Translations under genes and position numbers: made by a program | Shown: one piece after another, positions 62,583 through 64,000 of the stretch | How positions within the stretch are numbered: position 1 is the first letter of the stretch | How the letters are laid out: the number at the start of each line of letters is the position of its first letter | NCBI RefSeq assembly: GCF_900112375.1 | Contig: NZ_FOLS01000006.1 | Coordinates: 62,001 to 126,000, forward strand | From: Pseudomonas citronellolis | GTDB taxonomy: Bacteria > Pseudomonadota > Gammaproteobacteria > Pseudomonadales > Pseudomonadaceae | DNA: 64,000 bases | Reading direction: 5' to 3' | Notes under the pieces: generated by a model | The model's input: only the letters and a program-made list of their open reading frames with translations | Databases searched by the model: none | What the model was told of the DNA's origin: nothing

Positions 62583-62609
62583 AAAAAGGGGCCTTCGGGC
62601 CCCTTTTTT
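62583..62609 (+). terminator. Rho-independent terminator of leuA
   Basis: AAAAAGGGGCC TTCG GGCCCCTTTTTT, 16 bases after the leuA stop. Confidence 0.95.
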
Positions 62610-62661
62610 CGCCTGCTCGGCCAGGCAAGCAACTGTTTTGCCGACTGCGCCGAGGTGCCCT

Positions 62662-62876
62662 TCGTAGGAGCGAGCTTGCTCGCGAACAAAGGCGGTGCCA
62701 TGCGGTTCGCGAGCAAGCTCGCTCCTACGAGAAGCCGTGCTCACCTGCTACGTAGGACCTTGTCCGCGATAGCCGGGCATCTCGGCGCGGATCGCGGATG
62801 AGATCCGCGCCTACGCCATTCCCATGTAGGAGCGGGCCCTGCGCGCGATATCGCGGGCAGGGCCCGCTCCTACAGG
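62662..62876. repeat. REP pair (type-B loop) and further REP-like hairpins
   Basis: 62662-62730 has the usual arms around CAAAGGCGGTGCCATGCGG, a loop close to the copy at 24970. ACGTAGGACCTTGTCCGCGA and GATCGCGGATGAGATCCGCG follow near 62752 and 62788, then TGTAGGAGCGGGCCC...GGGCCCGCTCCTACA at 62825-62876. No gene is seen in this 322-base gap. Confidence 0.8.
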
Positions 62877-62888
62877 GAGACGCCACGC

Positions 62889-63224
62889 CTACTCGTCGTC
62901 GCCGCTGGCGCTCACCGCGCCCAGGCAACGCAGGCGGTGCTCGCTGCCGTCGGATTGCAGCGTCCAGCTGTCGTCGCTGGCCTCGTATTGCGCTTCCATC
63001 ACCTCGTTGTAGGTGAACTGCCAGCGCCGCTTGTCGCGGCCGTCGACCACCTCCACGCGCAGCACCACGTCTTCGCTGGCGAAGGCCTGGCCGGCTTCGG
63101 CGGCGATCTCGGCGCGGTCCAGCAGGTCTTCGTCGAGGCTGAATTCCCAGGCATGCAGGCCGTCCAGTTCGAGCATGTCTGTCAGTTCGAGCTGGTCCAG
63201 CAGGTAGAGGGTTTCTTCGGACAT
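62889..63224 (-). CDS. DUF5629-like hypothetical protein
   Basis: The 111-aa acidic, soluble protein has no signal peptide. It begins with a Leu/Glu-rich helix (LYLLDQLELTDMLELDGLHAW), then beta-strand segments with conserved Trp (RRWQFTYNEVMEAQY, SWTLQ). I tentatively match it to DUF5629, a Pseudomonas family of unknown function found near leuA. ATG 63224 is followed by a full-length frame. It lies 65 bases downstream of the dapA-like gene's strand position and may have its own promoter. Confidence 0.6.
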   Translation of the reverse strand: MSEETLYLLDQLELTDMLELDGLHAWEFSLDEDLLDRAEIAAEAGQAFASEDVVLRVEVVDGRDKRRWQFTYNEVMEAQYEASDDSWTLQSDGSEHRLRCLGAVSASGDDE

Positions 63225-63289
63225 TTTTCGTATTCCCGGTGAGACAGGCCGCCATCATAGAGCAAAGCCCCTCCGGCGGCCCTCCCCGC

Positions 63290-64000
63290 CTAGTCGGCCA
63301 GTGCCGCCAGCACGCCGCGCAGACGCTCTACGGTTGCCGCCGAGCAGGGCTGCATGGGCTCGCGCAGTTCGTCGGCGATCAGCCCCTGCAACGCCAGGGC
63401 GGCCTTCAGCGGCGCCGGGTTGGGCTCGACGAAGGCGGCCTGCATCCACGGCAGCAGGCGCAGGAAGGTGCCCCGCGCGCCGGCCAGATCGCCCGCCTCT
63501 GCCTGGCGCTGCATGCGCACGTAGAGATCGGCGCGCACGTGGGCAGACGCGGAGATGGCCCCCGCGCCGCCCAGGCACAGGTTGGCGAAGATCTGCAGGT
63601 CCTCGCCGGCCAGCACTTCGACGTCGCCGTCGGCGATCAGCGCCAGGGTGGTCTCGAAGTCGCCACTGCAGTCCTTGACCGCGGCGATGCGCGGATGGCG
63701 GACGATGCGCCGCAGGGTCTCGCGCTCGATGCGCACGCCGGTGCGGTAGGGAATGTCGTAGAGCACCAGCGGCACGCTGGCGGCGTCGGCCACGGCCTGG
63801 AAGAACGCCTCCAGGCCCTGCTGCGACGGGCGGATGTAGTAAGGCGCCGGCACCAACAGGCCAGCCACGGGGCGGCGCTGGATTTCCTGCTGGAAGGCCA
63901 GCAGCTCGCGCAGATTGTTGCCGGCCAGGCCCATGATCACCTGCTGCGGCGGCACCCACTGCAGCACGGCGTCGAGCACCGCCAGCTGCTCCTCATGGCT
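63290..64000 (-). CDS. Dihydrodipicolinate synthase family protein, C-terminal part (partial)
   Basis: The frame is open from the window edge (64000) to a stop at 63290, about 236 residues. The DHDPS/NAL aldolase barrel is recognisable: an active-site Tyr in LYDIPYRTG, the Schiff-base Lys in IAAVKDCSGDFE, and the C-terminal EPNPAPLKAAL. Family members condense pyruvate with an aldehyde (DapA) or cleave sialic acid or other keto-sugars. The missing N-terminus holds some specificity residues. The variation from typical DapA (DIPYRTG, AVKDCSG) means I would not insist on lysine synthesis. Confidence 0.82.
   Translation of the reverse strand, partial: SHEEQLAVLDAVLQWVPPQQVIMGLAGNNLRELLAFQQEIQRRPVAGLLVPAPYYIRPSQQGLEAFFQAVADAASVPLVLYDIPYRTGVRIERETLRRIVRHPRIAAVKDCSGDFETTLALIADGDVEVLAGEDLQIFANLCLGGAGAISASAHVRADLYVRMQRQAEAGDLAGARGTFLRLLPWMQAAFVEPNPAPLKAALALQGLIADELREPMQPCSAATVERLRGVLAALAD

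Overview
The window is a high-GC bacterial chromosome segment that I read as Pseudomonas. The evidence is the gene content and order: thrC-hom-dsbC-xerD-antiporter-rplS-trmD-rimM-rpsP-ffh, then purT to purL-mltF-tadA-multicopper oxidase, guaA-guaB-xseA, and a copper cluster next to a 556-aa leuA. As I recall it, this is the order in P. aeruginosa. Nearly every intergenic space also carries Pseudomonas-type REP palindromes. No rRNA, tRNA, CRISPR array or intact insertion sequence was seen.

Layout. 1-1143: end of a DUF1537 sugar-acid kinase, then a PdxA-family dehydrogenase. 1146-3828: ygfX-sdhE, ygfZ and an HDOD protein. 4185-10764: a tricarboxylate uptake module, with the two-component system tctE-tctD divergent from an OprD-type porin and tctCBA. 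10971-24924: recJ, yaeQ, a membrane diguanylate cyclase, a CoA transferase, two small unknowns, thrC-hom (threonine branch), dsbC, xerD, a proton antiporter and a GspE-N-like protein. 25356-28822: the rpsP-rimM-trmD-rplS translation operon and ffh. 29015-37632: a CcsA-like membrane protein, a CorC/HlyC-family protein, an MFS transporter, purT with an overlapping SGNH hydrolase, DUF1289, gamma carbonic anhydrase, two NUDIX hydrolases and an L,D-transpeptidase. 37684-47615: a NIF3-like protein, purL, mltF, tadA overlapping a Tat-exported multicopper oxidase, and an enoyl-CoA hydratase. 47675-50881: a small accessory block at the 3' end of guaA, with an AbiE-type type IV toxin-antitoxin pair, an AT-richer unknown gene and a structured stretch without an obvious gene. 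50882-62566: guaBA, xseA, an M23 peptidase, a copper operon (DUF2946, OprC-like receptor, PCuAC, DUF6491 lipoprotein), and leuA behind a candidate Leu-rich leader peptide. 62889-64000: a DUF5629-like protein and a truncated dapA-like gene.

How parts work together. TctD/TctE probably senses tricarboxylates and switches on porin plus TctCBA. GuaB and GuaA make GMP from IMP, while PurT and PurL supply the purine pathway. The copper operon pairs an outer-membrane copper importer with a periplasmic copper chaperone. The housekeeping backbone is ordinary. The material most worth a second look is the guaA-adjacent block, the leuA leader peptide, the heptamer hairpins between operon genes, and the large nested palindromic elements.
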